A DNA stretch of 64,000 nt, from assembly GCA_009823505.1 (NCBI GenBank), contig VZQC01004693.1, forward strand, positions 4,323,861-4,387,860, written 5' to 3'. The position numbers were made by a program, and so were the translations under genes. Positions 12,371-24,839 of this stretch are shown here, piece by piece (positions within the stretch are counted from its first letter, which is position 1; every line of letters begins with the position of its first letter). The notes beneath the pieces were generated by a model that was not told the origin of the DNA, made no database searches, and saw only the letters and a list, made by a program, of their open reading frames with translations. This DNA is from Rhizomys pruinosus. Taxonomy: Eukaryota > Chordata > Mammalia > Rodentia > Spalacidae.

Positions 12371-15300
12371 AAAGAAATAAAAGCATTCCTGGATCTAAGT
12401 GATTGACAATACAACACAACAAAATCTTTGGGATACTTTAAAAGCAGTCCTAAGAGCGAAATTTATAGCCCTGAGTGCCTACATTAAAAAAAAAAAAAAA
12501 AGAGAACGAAATAAACAATCTTAACACTGCAGCTAGAAACACTTGAGAGACAACATCAAATAAACCCTAAACCCAACAGACAGGACGAAATAACAAAAAT
12601 CAGAGGAGAAATCAATGAAATAGAAACAAAGAAAACAATACAAAGAATCAAGGAATCCAAAAGTTGGTTCTTTGAAAGGGTAAACAAGATAGATAGACCT
12701 CTAGCCCAGTTAACCAAAAGAAAAAAAGAACAACTCCAAATCAATAGAATTTGTGATAAAAGGGGAAACATCACAACAGGCAATGAAAAGATCCAGACAA
12801 TCATATGGGAATACTTCAAAAACCCATACTCTACTAAATTGGAAAACCTAAGAGAAATGGATGAATATTTGAAATCCTGGGAATCAACAAAGCTTAACCA
12901 AGAAGAGATTGACAGTTTAAACAGACCCATAACATTTGAGGAAACTGAAGATGTGATAATAAACCTCCCACCTAAAAAAAGCCCAGGCCAGATGGTTACA
13001 CAGCAGAATTATATAAAACATTTAAAGACTTACAGCCATTACTTCTCAAACTGTTCAGAAGGATACAAACAGAGGGAAATCTCCCAAATTCCTTCTATGA
13101 AGCCAGAATTACTCTAATACCCAAACCAGGCAAAAATACAATCAAAAAAGAAAACTATAGACCCATTTCATTAATGAACACAGATGCAAAATTTCTCAAC
13201 AAAATACTTGCAAACCCCATACAGACCCATATCAAAAAGATGACTAAGTTGGGTTCATACCAAAGATGCAGGTTCAACATACATAAATCAATAAATATCA
13301 TAAAACACATAAATGGACTGAAAAACAAAAACCCCATGATCATCTCAATCAATGAAGAAAAAGCATTCAACAAAATCCAGCATCCCTTCATGCTTAATGT
13401 CCTAGAGGAAATTGGACTGGAGGGATCATTCCTCAATGTAATCAAAGCCATATACAAGAAAGCCACAGCCAATATCATCCTAAATGGAGAAAAGTTAGAA
13501 GCATTCCCCTTAAAGGCAGGAACACAACAAGGCTGCCCACTATTCCCACCCCTCTTCAATCTAGTGCTTGAAACACTTGCTAGGGCAGTAAGACAAGAAA
13601 GGGAAATTAAAGGAGTACTAATTGGAAAAGAGGAAGTCTAGCTATCCCTTTTTGCAGATGATATGATAGTTTACCTAAGGGATTCTAAAAACTCCACCAG
13701 AAAACTCCTAGAAGTGATTAAGACTTTCAGTAAAGTGGCAAGATACAAAATTAACTTACAAAAATCAGTAGTCTTTCTTTACAACAACAACAAGCAACTG
13801 AAGAAGGAATACAAAGAGACCTTCCCACTCACAATAGCCTCAAAAACAATAAATACCTAGGAACAAACCTAACCAAAGACACCAAAGATCTATAAGACAA
13901 AATTTTAAACCCCTGAAGGAGATTGAAGAAGACATCAGAAGATGGAAAGACCTCCCATGCTCATGAATAGGAAAAATTAATATAGTAAAAATGTCCATTC
14001 TGCCCAAATTAATATACAGATTCAATGCAATCCCAATTAAAATTTCCATGACTTTCTTCACAGACTTGGAAAAAAAAACCCTTAAATTCATATGGAAAAA
14101 CAAAAGAACCTGAATAGCCAAAGCAACCCTGAGTGAAAAGAGCAATACAGGGTGGATGACTATACTAGACTTCAAACTATATTACAGGGCTACAGTCATA
14201 AAAATAGTCCGGTACTGGCATTAAAAGCAGATCTGTAGACTAATGGAACAAAATTGAAGATCTAAACTTAAGCACATACAACTTCATCCACTTCATATTT
14301 GACAAAGGGACCAAAAAGACCCAATGGAGGAAAGACAGCATCTTCAGCAAATGGTGTTGGCAAAACTGGATCACCACTTGTAGAAGAATAAAACTAAACT
14401 CCTACCTCTCACCCTGTACAAAAAACAACTTCAAATGGATCAAAGACCTCAACCTAAAACCCAAAACTCTGAAAGTAATAGAAGAAAATGTTGGCAGCAA
14501 CCTATAAGATATAGATGTAGGAAGACTTTCTAAATCAAACAGCAGCTGCTCAGGAAGTGAGGTTGAAAATTGACAAGTGGGACCTCATTAAACTCAAAAG
14601 CTTCTGTACAGTGAAAGAAACAATCCATGAAGTAAAGAGAAAACCCACAGAGTGGGAGGAAACCTTCACTGCTGATACATATGACAGAGCACTAACATCC
14701 AGAATATATAAACTACTCAAAAAACAAAGAAGTAAGAAATCAAATGACTCACTCAAAAGATGGAGTAAAGAGCTGAGCAGAGACCTCACAAATGAAGAAA
14801 AAAAGATGACTGAGAAACATCTTTTAAAATGTTCAACTTTGCTAATAATTAAGGAAATGCAAATTAAATCCACTTTAAGTTATCATCTCTGATAAGCCTG
14901 GCTAGGATCAAGAAAACAAATGATACCAAATGCTGGAGGGATTATGGGGAAAGGGGAACATTCATCCATTGCTGCTGGGAATGTAAACTCATACAACCAC
15001 TATGGAAAGCAGTATGGAGAACCCTGAAAAGACTCAAAATGAGCTTACCACCTGACCCAGCCATACCACTCCTGGGTATACACCTTACCACAGAGATACA
15101 TGCACAGCCATGTTCACTGCAGTTCTCTTCACAATTGCAAGGAGCTGGAACCAATCCAAATGCCCCTCAACCAACAAGTGGATAGAGAAAATGTGGTCCA
15201 TCTACACAATGAAGTTCTATGCAGCTGTAAAGAACGATGGCATCATGAACTTTGCAAGTAAATGGATGGAACTAGAAGCTATTATGCTAAGTGAAGTAAC

Positions 15301-15631
15301 ACAGTCCCAGAAAAACAAACAACAAGTGGTATCTCTCATTCGTGGATGCTAGCATGAAGCACCAAGTTGTAAGGCAAACTGAGCAACATCAATGTTATAC
15401 ACCATTTTCCCTGAAAGGAACTGTGCTCTTATAATGTAAATCCCTTAAAAGTCTCTAGAATTAACCCAACACTTATTCTGCGACTTTGTAATCTTGGTAT
15501 ATGGGTGGAGGATATGTAGGCATATTTTAAAGTAATATAAATTTAAAAAGGAAAAATGTGAATCCTGAAGTATAATATGGAAATGACAGATAGTTTGCGT
15601 ACAGATGATATAGTTTTAGTATAGGTGTGAT

Positions 15632-15632
15632 T

Positions 15633-15691
<59 letters not shown>
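15632..15691. repeat. (TG)n(TA)n microsatellite
   Basis: TG repeats, then about 20 TA units, in the L1 3' UTR. Confidence 0.97.
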
Positions 15692-15694
<3 letters not shown>

Positions 15695-16214
15695 AAAGCA
15701 ATACAAATTGGAGGGAACAACAACAGCAGAGGAACTGGGACAGGGAATTGACTGAAACAGTAAAATTCCGCCAAGGACAATAATCCTCTGCTTTGAAAAA
15801 CTTTGAAAAACTTTGAAAAGAATCAGAAAAAGATACAGGGCAGGAATGTCAGGGTGCATGAACTTGGGTGGGGTGGGGGCATGAAAGGGGAGATGAGTCT
15901 AGATTGGATTGAGAAACGATGTATGAAATGCACAAAACTTCAATAAAAATGTTAAAAAAGAAAAGAGAGGTTTTTATTTTCTGCCTGTTTGGTTTACGGC
16001 ACATGCTGGAAGCACCCACATTAAGTTTACGTTCACTTCTAGAAAAGCAAAAATATGGCTAAAGGCAGAACATGGGCATGATAGATTACACTTACTATCT
16101 CTTAAACTTCATTATGGCTGAATTAATTAGCAACAGCCTTGTTTTACAGTAAGTCATCTTAATTTTAAACCTAAGGAGTTTTTTGTTTCCTTTTTTTTCT
16201 TTGTGTTAAAGTTT

Positions 16215-16340
16215 TAATTTCTTTTTGGTTTTGGTGAAACAGGGTCCCACTATGTAGTCCAGGCTGACCTTGAAGCAGCAATCCTCCTGCCTCAACTTCC
16301 CAGTGCTGGAATTACAGGTGTGTGCCAATATGCCCAGCTA
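16215..16340 (-). mobile_element. B1-like SINE, old
   Basis: Antisense 'aacagggtcccactatgtag ... ggaattacaggtgtgtgcca', a diverged B1 monomer. Confidence 0.75.
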
Positions 16341-16369
16341 TTTTGTTCCATTTTTTTTGTAGGGAGGTA

Positions 16370-16373
<4 letters not shown>

Positions 16374-16429
<56 letters not shown>
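16374..16429. repeat. (TC)n microsatellite
   Basis: About 27 TC dinucleotides, then TG-rich text. Confidence 0.97.
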
Positions 16430-16431
<2 letters not shown>

Positions 16432-16433
<2 letters not shown>

Positions 16434-16760
16434 TGCATGTGTGTATGTGTGTGTCTTGCATGTGTGTTGGCATGCATTATGTGAGGAGGCCCGAGATTGC
16501 TCTCAGGAATCATCCTCAATCACTATTCTACTTTATTCATTGAGGCAGGGTCTCTCAATTAAACCCAGAGCTCTCTGATTTGGCTGGTCTTATTATCCAG
16601 CTTACTCTGAGGATCCCGTCTCCATTTTTGATGCTGGAATTATAGGGGGCCCTCCATGCACACTCAGCATTTATGTGGATTCTGGGCATCTGAACTCCTC
16701 TCCTCATCCTTGCATGGATCAGTACTTTAAGCACAAAGCCATTTCCCCAGCCCAATGATC
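16432..16760 (-). mobile_element. B4-like composite SINE, antisense
   Basis: 'gaggcagggtctctcaatta', 'gctctctgatttggctggtc' and 'gcacaaagccatttccccag' match the layout of rodent B4/RSINE elements as I remember it. Confidence 0.6.
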
Positions 16761-17345
16761 AGATATTTTGCTATATTTTTTAAAAAATGACAGAAAAGTG
16801 GAACTGGCAGCCATTAGGCACTGTAGACACTGTGGCAGGGCTCATAGTACTCCTGTAATTAAATGAAAATATTTTCATTTCTTTTAAGTCAGACAGAAAC
16901 CCAGATTATATTTGTCTTCATAACGAATGCAGTTTAAAGTATAAATTTTCATACTTTTTATAGAAGAAAGGACCCAAGAAAGCAAGTGTCCAGAGCCACT
17001 CTGGATGGTGACACAAGCCCCAGGAACAATCCTAGAGATACTGTGCTCTTCCTAAGCTAAGGTACATTTCCTATCTGAGCCTGGTGTCGTCTGACTATTC
17101 CTGGAGAGACGTGAACAAACAGTTGCTCATCCCAGATAGAAACCAACGACAGACTAAAGTGAGGTTGACAGCAAAGTCTAACCTGGTGAACCAATTAGTG
17201 CCATTGGGGCTGCTTACAGGAGTGTGAGTGAGGGGTTACCTGCAGGGGCAGAAATGACTCAAAGGCCAAAACACACTGGAGCATGGGTGTTGTCTCATGA
17301 AAACTGGAAATCTGGAGAGCACGGCAGGCCACATGACAGTGTGGA

Positions 17346-17500
17346 GAGGGTCTCTTTCAGTAGTTCAGCAGGTCTGAGCCTCTCCCAGGCAACTCAGCGG
17401 GTCTCTGATTCTTCCAGGAGGCTTGGTTTGTCTCTTCCTCTTCCAGGCCACTCTGCTGGTCTGAGCATCTTCTGGGCAGCTCAGCTTTTCTGAGAACATC
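17346..17500. repeat. Degenerate roughly 30-nt tandem repeat, five units
   Basis: Units share the pattern GTCTGAGC.TCTTCCAGGC..CTCAGC. Units start near 17348, 17372, 17402, 17430 and 17459. Such blocks occur in the ends of some rodent ERV LTRs, which is a guess here. Confidence 0.7.
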
Positions 17501-17689
17501 TCTCAGAAGGGAAGAGCCTTGTATCTCTATTCAGTTTCAGGGACTTCCTGAAGTTTTTGAGTTGGGTACTTCCTCAGCTTAGTGAGCTTCCCTTTAAAAT
17601 GGAATGTCTTATGTCCTTTTGGATCATCCTGGGTCTTAACGATCTTCCCTCCAAAAGGGAAGGTTCTATTTCAGGGGAAAATCCTACAT

Positions 17690-17790
17690 GACAGCCTGTA
17701 ATCTCCATTCTTGGAACGTAAAGGGAAGAGTGCTAGCTCAAGGCTAGCTAGAATTATGTAGTGAGACTGTATCTCAAAACAAAAACCCAA
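17690..17790 (+). mobile_element. B1-like SINE remnant
   Basis: Weak B1 text ending 'gtgagactgtatctcaaaac'. Confidence 0.45.
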
Positions 17791-17861
17791 AAGCCAAAGT
17801 CAAAAACTCCCAAGAGTACATTTTCTCCAACATTTCTTTCCAACTAATTGTAAAACTTCCC

Positions 17862-17995
17862 TACCAGGTGGGCGTAGTAGTCCTCCCGTAGTTCTGGCAC
17901 TGGCCGGGTAGAAGAAAGAGATAGAGGTAAGAATGATCTTAGACAGCCTGGGTTGCAAAGCATGATCCTGTCTCACACAAACCTAAATAAAACAC
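17862..17995 (+). mobile_element. B1-like SINE, diverged
   Basis: 'ccaggtgggcgtagtagtcc ... cctgtctcacacaaacc' keeps the B1 ends; the middle is degraded. Confidence 0.55.
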
Positions 17996-18030
17996 AAGAA
18001 ACCACTAGAAAATGATGAGCTAGTGTTTTC

Positions 18031-18286
18031 TTTTTTTTCTTTTTTTCTTTTTTATTTTATTTATTTTTGTATGTGTATAAATGTACTGTCTGCATGCAAG
18101 TTTGTGCACCTGTGTCGTGCAATGCCACGGAGGTCAGAAGAGGGTGTCGGATTCCCCTGGAACTGGAGTTCTCCTGGAATTGGAGTTTCAGATGGTTCTC
18201 GGCTGCCATGTGGGTGCTGGGGATCGAACCCAGGTCCTCTGTAAGAGCGGTCGGCGCTCTTAACCGCTAGGTCCTCTCCAGCCCCC
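18031..18286 (-). mobile_element. B2-superfamily SINE, long subfamily
   Basis: Antisense full-length copy. The target duplication GAGCTAGTGTTTTC is at 18017-18030 and 18287-18300. It carries the internal 17-nt duplication. Confidence 0.95.
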
Positions 18287-18300
18287 GAGCTAGTGTTTTC

Positions 18301-19350
18301 CTAAGAATCTAAAGGAACTTTAAAAAAGTAGAATATGAGACTCTGGACTTTCTGAGCTATTTTCAGATCCTCAAAGATTTCTTTTCAGATTATACATTTC
18401 AGGGTCAGAGGAGATTTGGAGGCATGTTAAAGCTTACATATTGCTTGAGCCAAATAAAATTAACTTTTATTCACACATTCTGAGAATGATTCATGAATGA
18501 GTGGGACAACGTGTCAAACCATAGCTCAGAATCTAGCTGCTCAGCAAATGTTAAGCAGTTACTTATATATCATGAAATTATAACTTCATTATAGAAGTGA
18601 AAGCAAAACTAAAAGAAAATCACCAGGTCAAGAAATTATTAGTATTATGTCCTTTGTAGGCCTAAGATTGCTTTGAAGTTGGGGAATGTGTGACTTTCTG
18701 ATAAGGAAATATGTGTGACAAAGGGCCAGCAAGTACCTGAGACAGGAATATTAGCTGAAAGTGCAATTCTCTTAAATTAAAAGGAAAAACTAGAATTTGA
18801 ATAGCAGTCCCTTAGAACTCAGCCAGCATCCCTTACTGCAAGGCCTACACAGTTCATGTGCATTGACTAGATGGGGCTTTATAAAATAAGCTTCCAGAGG
18901 TGTTCTGAAGTGGTACGCAGGGTCTGAAATCAACTTGTGCATCAGGTAGGTTAACTGACAAACATGAGGTGCTGGAGGGCATTGTTAAAAACCTTTAGAA
19001 GATGCTCCATGAAAGTTGACAAACTTGGGTAGCATGCAGCAGCCACACCTCAGGCAAGTATTTTGAACAGAAATAGAAATAAGCACTGGTTTGAGGGGCT
19101 GAGACATGAGAGCAGCTGTGGCTGTGCACGTAGCCTACAGCTGCTGTGCTCTTGGGCAGCACCAGCCAGCACAGGAGACTTAACCTCCTCAGCTATTCTT
19201 GCTATCTGGATATGCCCCAGACCAAAAATATTAGATATAAAAAAGGTGAGAGTATACAAAATCACAGCATACTAGCAGTGGGAGACAGATAATATTGTTA
19301 ACTGTAAGACAGATAATATTATGTACTCATTGCCATGTGAGCAGATAATT
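18301..19350. other. Unassigned sequence
   Basis: No gene and no clear repeat seen. A short duplicated phrase 'agacagataatatt' occurs near 19285 and 19308. Confidence 0.4.
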
Positions 19351-19353
19351 TAA

Positions 19354-20077
19354 AATTATGCTAAGTGAAGTAACACAGTCCCAGAGAAACGAACAATGAA
19401 TGTTACCCCACTTTTGTGGATGCTAGCACCAATTACTTAGCTGTAAGGCAAACTGAGCAAAGTTAATATTATATTCCTCTTTAGCTGAAAGCAAGTGTGC
19501 TCTTATAATGTGAATCCCATATCAGGCTCTAGAATTAATCTACTACTCATTTTCAGACTTTATAATCTTCGTATATGGGCAGAGGGTATGTATGTATATT
19601 TTAGAGTAATATAAAATTAAAAGGGAAAATATGGATCCTAATATAGGATTTGGAAATAACATACAGTTTGTTTTCAGAGGACATAATTTTAGTATAGGTA
19701 TGACATATATATATATATATATATAAAAGGGAAAATATGGATCCTAATATAGGATTTGGAAATAACATACAGTTTGTTTTCAGAGGACATAATTTTAGTA
19801 TAGGTATGACATATAAATATGCATGTGTTGAAGAAATACAAATCGGAGGGAACAACAACAACAAAAGAACTGGGACAAAGAACGGACTGAAACAGTAAAG
19901 TTCTCCCCAAAACAATAACATCTGCTTTGAATAACTTTAAAAAGAACTCAGAAAAAGATACAAGACATTTATGGCAGAATGCATGAACTTGGGTAGGGGG
20001 GGAGGTATGGAAATTAGTCTAAATTGGACTGAGAAATGATGTATGAAATGTACAAAACTTTAATAAGAATATATTTA
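19354..20077 (+). mobile_element. 5'-truncated L1, ORF2 tail and 3' UTR
   Basis: Begins in ORF2 coding for the 'LSEVTQSQ' region (atgctaagtgaagtaacaca) and follows the same 3' UTR as 15290-15958. It contains a 105-nt tandem duplication around (TA)n. It ends 'aaaactttaataagaatat', where a SINE follows. Confidence 0.85.
19621..19830. repeat. 105-nt tandem duplication within the L1 3' UTR
   Basis: The block starting 'agggaaaatatggatcctaa' at about 19622 repeats from about 19727, joined by a (TA)n run at 19706-19724. The homologous L1 at 15540 has a single copy. Confidence 0.9.
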
Positions 20078-20304
20078 AATTTTTTTTAATTTTATTATTT
20101 TTGTATGTGTATGAATGTACTGTCTGCATATAGGTTTGTGCACCCATGTTGTACAATGCCGTGGAAGTCAGAAGAGGGTGTCGGATTCCCCTGGAACTGG
20201 AGTTAAAGACGATTCTCAGTCGCCATGTGGGTGCTGGGGATCGAACCTGGGTGCTCTGCAAGAGCAGTCGGCACTCTTAACCACTAGGCTATCTCTCCAG
20301 CCAC
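20078..20304 (-). mobile_element. B2-superfamily SINE, short subfamily
   Basis: Antisense copy at the 3' end of the truncated L1. B-box complement 'ggggatcgaacctgg'. No 17-nt duplication. Confidence 0.92.
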
Positions 20305-20559
20305 AGTAAAAATATTTTTAAAAGATTGTATATAACAGTAATTTGTTATACAATTTATTAAAAAATGTTATTTTTCCCTCTACTTTTATTTTTCTAATTT
20401 GTTTAACTTTTTAAAATTTGTGATGTGATGTGTCTTTTCCCACTTCTTTAAAAACAATTCACCATTTGGGACAACTATATTTTTCTTGTTGAGTCCTTGA
20501 TTGGGTAAGCTGAAAGGCACAAATCTTATATTAGTCAACTCCTATTTGCATGTCCACAC

Positions 20560-20940
20560 TCAATTTCTGTCTTAGTTTGCTTTCTGTTGCTGTGATAAAA
20601 CACTAACCAAGAACAACAACGTGGGGATGAAAGGGTTTATTTCAGCTCATATTCAGTCACTGAGGGAAGCCAGGGCAGGAGCCTTGAGGCAGGAACTGAA
20701 GCAGACCATGGAGGAGTGCTACTTCCTATGCTCTGGCTGGCTTGCTCGGCTACTTCTCTTATACCTCCCAAGCCCACTTGCCCAGGAATACTACCACCTA
20801 CAGTGGGCTGGACCCTCCTACATGAACCAGCAAACAAGAGGATGCCCCAATTAGATGGAGAAAATTCCTTAACTGAGGTGTCATCTTGATAAGTGTCTCT
20901 AATTTCTATCAAGTTAAAATAAAAAAAAAACAAACTAAAC
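20560..20940 (-). mobile_element. LTR-like element, antisense
   Basis: 'ttctgttgctgtgataaaac' is the complement of a MaLR-type LTR end. The body 'gaagccagggcaggagcctt ... gaggagtgctacttcc' matches the element at 49157-49506. Confidence 0.65.
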
Positions 20941-21017
20941 TGTACAGTTACCATGTCTTGTTTCACTTTTTAAAAACTTCTCCATATTTGGCAGTAACTA
21001 CATATTTCTTTTTTTAA

Positions 21018-21220
21018 TATTTTATTGAAGTTTTGTGCTTTTCATATATCACTTCTCAGTTCAATCCAGACTCTATATATTAATGAGTCCTTGTCCGGTT
21101 AGCTGAAGTGGGACAAAGCCTGTCTCTGTCAAGTCCTGTCTGCATATGTACAACCAATTGTGAGGCTCAATTCCTACACCAATTCCAGTAGGACTAATCT
21201 CTCCAGCTACATAGAAAAAA
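21018..21220 (-). mobile_element. 5'-truncated L1 3' end, antisense
   Basis: 'ttgaagttttgtgcttttcatatatcacttctcagttcaa'-type text is the reverse complement of the L1 3' end at 20030-20070. Confidence 0.75.
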
Positions 21221-21239
21221 TAGTTCAAATAAGCTTCAT

Positions 21240-22380
21240 TTATATATCCATATAAAAAGTCTAACTGAAGTTACCCTACACAGGGGATAAAGCTCCTTCT
21301 AGAAAGTATACATTGACAAATAAAAAGCCTAGTGCCACATATTGGATACCTCCCCTCAAGCTGTTGATCAGGAGTGTCCCAGAGACCCCCTCCGTCACCA
21401 AGAATACAAGCTCTTAGTGTCCCATTAGCACTTGATGGCAATATTACCATCTAGGGGTCTTGGTTAAGTTTTCTTTTCTCTTTTAATTAAAGAATTAAAA
21501 GGCATGAAAAATCTCAGACACAACAGATAACAAACTTAATTACGTATTGTGAACCTGAGCCTCTAACTCCACAGCACTAGAGCTTGAGGGTAAAACCTGA
21601 CAAGAAAATTAACCACCAACTTTGCCCAGTTGTTAATCCTGAGAACTACAACTAGCCTGGCAAGACAAGCCCATTGAAGCAATACTGGTGTGACTATTAT
21701 GGAAGAAATCAACCACTTTCTCATTGTATTTAAAGTCGGTTTCATAAGATGGAACCCATATCTGACATTTGTCTCCAGAACCTAACTAAGGTCAGATATG
21801 GTGGCACACACTACAGAGAGACACTGTTATTTAAAAAGAAAAAAAAACCTAAAACTAAATCAATAAATTCCTATTTTTTATGCTGCTTTGCTACACTAAT
21901 GTATAGGAATGACTTTTATAAAATGAATATAATCTGTATTAATGACTTTTAATTATCCTTGGAAAACTCACTGAACCATATGCTTTTGTGACCTGGGAAC
22001 CAGATTATATTTCTCCATTTGCTATTCCACCTCAAGTTGAGGAATGACTGTCAGTATGCCCAAGCATCCTCACTGAAAACATGAAGACTGAGAAAGGATG
22101 CTTGACATCATGTATATGAGACGCTCAAGAACTAGGGATAAAAAGGTGTGATTGTCTGATAAGATAAAGGTAGATTCAAGACTATACTTCCCAAGTTAAA
22201 GCTGGAAAAATAGTTTTGAATAAATCATAGGTGAGCCTGACTTACTGACAGAGTTCTAGAACATAGTACCAGACAGATTTCCAGAGGATAGTTCTAGGGC
22301 ACAGTTCTGATAGACATCTGAGAGAATGAGTATCCTCAAAGTTCAGGCCAACTCTTAAAATCTAAATTATGCCTAACTAG
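21240..22380 (+). mobile_element. Lx-like L1 3' UTR fragment, partial
   Basis: 21310-21470 repeats the block 'cagagaccccctccgtcacc / aatacaagctct' seen near 1990. The remainder is weaker and may include unique sequence. Confidence 0.4.
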
Positions 22381-22449
22381 TGTAAAAAAAAAAAAAACAG
22401 AGTCATATTATTCCAAAAACTTATTAAAATTTACACATAAAATATTTCT

Positions 22450-22704
22450 TTTTTATATTTTTTAATTTAATTTCATTTAATTTATTTATGTGTATTAATG
22501 TACTGTCTGCATGTAGGTCTGTGCACCCGTGTCGAGCAATGCCTCAGAGGTCAGAAGAGGGTGTCGGACTCCCCTGGAACTGGAGTTCTCCTGGAATTGG
22601 AGTTACAGACGGTTGTCAGCCACCATGTGGATGCTGGGGATCAAACCCGGGTCCTTTGCAAGAGCGGTCAGTGCTCTTAACCACTAGGCTATCTCTCCAG
22701 CCCC
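22450..22704 (-). mobile_element. B2-superfamily SINE, long subfamily
   Basis: Antisense copy with a 17-nt target duplication (ACACATAAAATATTTCT) at 22433-22449 and 22705-22721. Confidence 0.95.
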
Positions 22705-22749
22705 ACACATAAAATATTTCTAAATGAGTTCATGTATGTAACTGAAGGT

Positions 22750-24280
22750 TACATAACATGAAACAGTTCCAGATAGGAGAAACGTTCCTTTCAGTTGTTG
22801 GCCAGGGTAGTCCAAGTCACTCCCAAAATTACACAGGTCATTGCCATATCCCTTGATTACCTCCCAGAACTTGAAGATGAGACCTTATTGCCGAAGACAG
22901 GACGTTCTCAGGGTTTGGAACAATGGAGCTGGAACTGACCTGGAAGCCAGCCACCTCCTGTCGAGGCTGTCATAGACTTTTGAGAGTGCTATGCAAGCTG
23001 CTAAGCTTTAAGGACCAATAACCACAATGACAAACACAGCAAACTATATTGGTACAGTGGCACTTTTATCATGGGGGTAATCAACAGCTACCTAATTGGA
23101 CTTAAAGTGCACTCAATGGGAGGAAACTCGTGTGTGGTACTGTAAACAAAGCCAAATACACATAGATTTTAGAGAAAACCCAGAGGCTGTCCCATCCCTA
23201 AGCAAACGTAATTTCTTACTGTGTGCAAAATATGTATCCTTATATTTACACATAGGTATCCCAGTCACCACTCATCAAAGAAGCTTCTTTTTCAACAAAC
23301 AGATTATTACAAAGTTCCACAACTGTTCATATATAGAGATTGTGAATTCCCTAAGTCCAAGTAACACATCTACAATGCAACCTCTACACCTAAGGCTCAT
23401 GGAACATAATAGAACAAGGGACGCATCTCTCAATTCTTATCAGTGAAGCTCCCTCATGTAATAGAGGGCCAGGAACACAAAAGGATAAAAGTCTGCTGAG
23501 TGTGGTTTTGTACAGGACTCCTGTATTAAACTCCACTGACCCAGGGCTCAGGGACCATTGAGGAAGAGCAGACAGAAGTAAGAGCCAAAGAGGAGATGCA
23601 TGACCATATGAAAATAGAGTTCTCAGGCTTCTGGGACCTTGGTCATATGAACCTATAGCAATGGTGTCAGGATACACAAGACCTATGCAAACTGAAGCAG
23701 AAACAAAAGAAACCACGGAATAGTGTAAATGGGAAGCAGGGCCCAATCTTAACTGAAGAACTATTGGCAGTTGATTCCTTCTGCTGGCTGAGGAAGAGCT
23801 GAATTTCATAAAGAGAGGGAGTCTAGACAGGCCGACTAGAGTCAATGAACTTACACTGAGGGATGTCTGGAGACACCAACTTGACTCAATAGGTCTTAAT
23901 GCAAATGACAGAATGCATGAATTCCGGAGGGGGGCATAGGAGGGTGCCAGTGCGGAAGGGGGTATAAAGATATAAAGATGCTTAAGATGTTCTGTATGAA
24001 ATACACTGGAGAGATAGACTAGCAGTTAAGAGCACCAACTGCTCTTGCAGAGGACCCTGGTTCGAACCCCAGCACCCACATGGCGGCTAAGAACCGTCTG
24101 TAACTCCAATTCCAGGAGAACTCCAGTTCCAGGGGAATCCGAGACCCTCTTCTGACCTCCGTGGCATTGCACGACACGGGTGCACAATCCTACATGCAGA
24201 CAGTACATTCATACACATACAAAAAAATAAATAAAAATTAAAAAAAAAGAAATACACAAGAATTCAATAAAGAATTTACA
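22750..24280 (+). mobile_element. Long L1 3' UTR fragment
   Basis: Lx-like 3' UTR blocks ('ccctaagtccaagtaacaca', 'caattcttatcagtgaagct') end 'aattcaataaagaa'. It is split by a SINE at 24007-24248. The antisense fragment at 28180-29570 repeats the same blocks in reverse. Confidence 0.65.
24007..24248 (+). mobile_element. B2-superfamily SINE, long subfamily
   Basis: Target duplication GAAATACAC at 23998-24006 and 24249-24257. It has the internal 17-nt duplication. Confidence 0.93.
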
Positions 24281-24415
24281 AAGGCTCACTAAATTAATAG
24301 GCTGTTTCATTCAGGTAATTTTAATGTAGCATGGTAATGCCACATAAGTGGACCAACTAAGACTTAGAGCAGTCTGTGAAATAAGCTCTTGGTAGTATAA
24401 AAAAGGCAAATATAA

Positions 24416-24566
24416 TGCTGGGCGTGGTGGTGCACATCTTTAATCCTAGCACTTGGGAGGCAGAGGCAGGTGGATCTCTGTGAGTTCAAGGCCAGCCTGC
24501 TCTACACAGTGAGCTCCAGGCCAGGTGGGACTAAAGGGAGACCGTGTCTCAAGAAGACAAAAAAAA
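24416..24566 (+). mobile_element. B1 SINE
   Basis: 'gctgggcgtggtggtgcaca ... gagaccgtgtctcaagaaga' with an A-rich tail; complete. Confidence 0.93.
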
Positions 24567-24642
24567 GGCAAATATAAATGTGTATATGCTTTGAACCTAT
24601 ATATCGACTCTATCTCTAAAAAAAAAGTAAAGAAGTACACAC

Positions 24643-24649
<7 letters not shown>

Positions 24650-24694
<45 letters not shown>
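24650..24694. repeat. (GA)n microsatellite
   Basis: About 22 AG units. Confidence 0.97.
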
Positions 24695-24697
<3 letters not shown>

Positions 24698-24839
24698 AAT
24701 TCTCCACAAGTGGAGAAGAGATTTAGAAACCAAAGAGTCCAAAGCCCCCAGAGGGCTTGTGCGTTTTTGGTAGTGTGGGGCAGGTCCTCCTCCCCTAGTT
24801 TTAAATTGCTCAATATAAACATAGACAAAAGAGTCCATA

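Larger units (their letters stand above)
11085..15352 (+). pseudogene. L1 ORF2 (endonuclease / reverse transcriptase), disrupted
   Basis: The endonuclease start SIITLNINGLN lies near 11110. The reverse-transcriptase block at 13174-13641 includes the QQGCPL and [11 protein letters not shown] signatures, and the catalytic FADDM motif is at 13650-13664, just after an in-frame TAG. The C-terminal part runs to SLIRGC and a stop at 15350-15352. Several stops and frameshifts plus two SINE insertions make it non-functional. Confidence 0.88.
8930..15958 (+). mobile_element. Near-full-length L1 LINE, broken
   Basis: Order: GC-rich 5' UTR (about 8930-9578), ORF1 (9579-11030), ORF2 (about 11085-15352) and 3' UTR to an A-rich end near 15958. 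Both frames carry stops and frameshifts, so it cannot move by itself. Later insertions are two B1s (10483-10761) and two B2-type SINEs (11207-11439, 12156-12370). The 3' UTR contains a (TG)n(TA)n repeat. The exact 5' end is uncertain. Confidence 0.88.

Noticed and set aside
23390..23845. A 151-codon open frame on the - strand
   Set aside because: It falls within an L1 3' UTR fragment that recurs elsewhere in the window, so it is a chance frame.
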